A program made the translations under genes and the position numbers. A DNA stretch of 64,000 nt from Ditylenchus dipsaci (lineage: Eukaryota; Nematoda; Chromadorea; Rhabditida; Anguinidae): positions 682,001 through 746,000 of the forward strand of contig SADC01001288.1 of the NCBI GenBank assembly GCA_004194705.1, in the 5' to 3' direction. Positions within the stretch are counted from its first letter, which is position 1. The number at the start of each line of letters is the position of its first letter. A model generated the notes under the pieces. It was not told the origin of the DNA, did not search any database, and worked only from the letters and a program-made list of their open reading frames with translations. Below are positions 63,947 to 64,000 of this stretch, piece after piece.

Positions 63947-64000
63947 CTGAACACAACACAGGTGGTAAATTTGATGAATGTTATAAATATAAATTTTTGA

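Overview
This is animal nuclear DNA, AT-rich, with intron-bearing genes and very many repeats. Every confident gene is split by short GT-AG introns (commonly 42-70 bp) whose acceptors follow a TTTTCAG/TTTTAG pattern. Several start codons also lie a few bases to a few tens of bases after an unpaired TTT..AG acceptor-like site. Together with same-strand gene spacing of 150-300 bp, this suggests a nematode or a similar compact-intron invertebrate. The species cannot be fixed from the sequence alone.

Layout. 353-11314 (+): a major-facilitator transporter of the oxalate/formate-antiporter type, cut at its 5' end by the window, its large introns filled by DNA transposons. 11315-15607: repeats only. 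15608-19657 (-): CIAO3/NARFL, a cytosolic Fe-S assembly factor. 19960-20953 (-): TRAPPC2L. 21170-23732 (+): a neutral sphingomyelinase, head to head with TRAPPC2L across 216 bp. 25552-29682 (+): mitochondrial ribosomal protein L22 with a readable targeting peptide. 29834-30948 (+): CCDC12, a spliceosome-associated protein, 151 bp behind MRPL22. 32376-33613 (-): a 92-residue single-LIM protein. 35093-36596 (+): a putative small secreted peptide. 42256-52327 (-): an SLC17-type transporter, 5' incomplete. One of its introns holds UBE2G2 (49510-50113, opposite strand), a small internally duplicated coiled-coil protein (47225-47485) and two satellite-like arrays. 52328-63633: repeats, tRNA-derived sequences and several unrecognised coding islands. 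63634-63946 (-): a gene running off the right edge.

Most genes are housekeeping: Fe-S delivery, vesicle tethering, sphingolipid breakdown, mitochondrial translation, splicing and ER-associated ubiquitination. They do not form one pathway. The rest is an unusually dense set of inverted-repeat DNA elements: pogo/Tigger-like ends (CAGTCGA..CTCGATA), a TA-flanked CCGTAT..TCTCTAATAA family, Harbinger, hAT, and near-perfect long palindromes. Several are nested with readable target-site duplications. Single-base losses in homopolymer runs break TRAPPC2L, MRPL22 and the SLC17 gene while their reading frames otherwise look intact. This points to assembly error more than decay.
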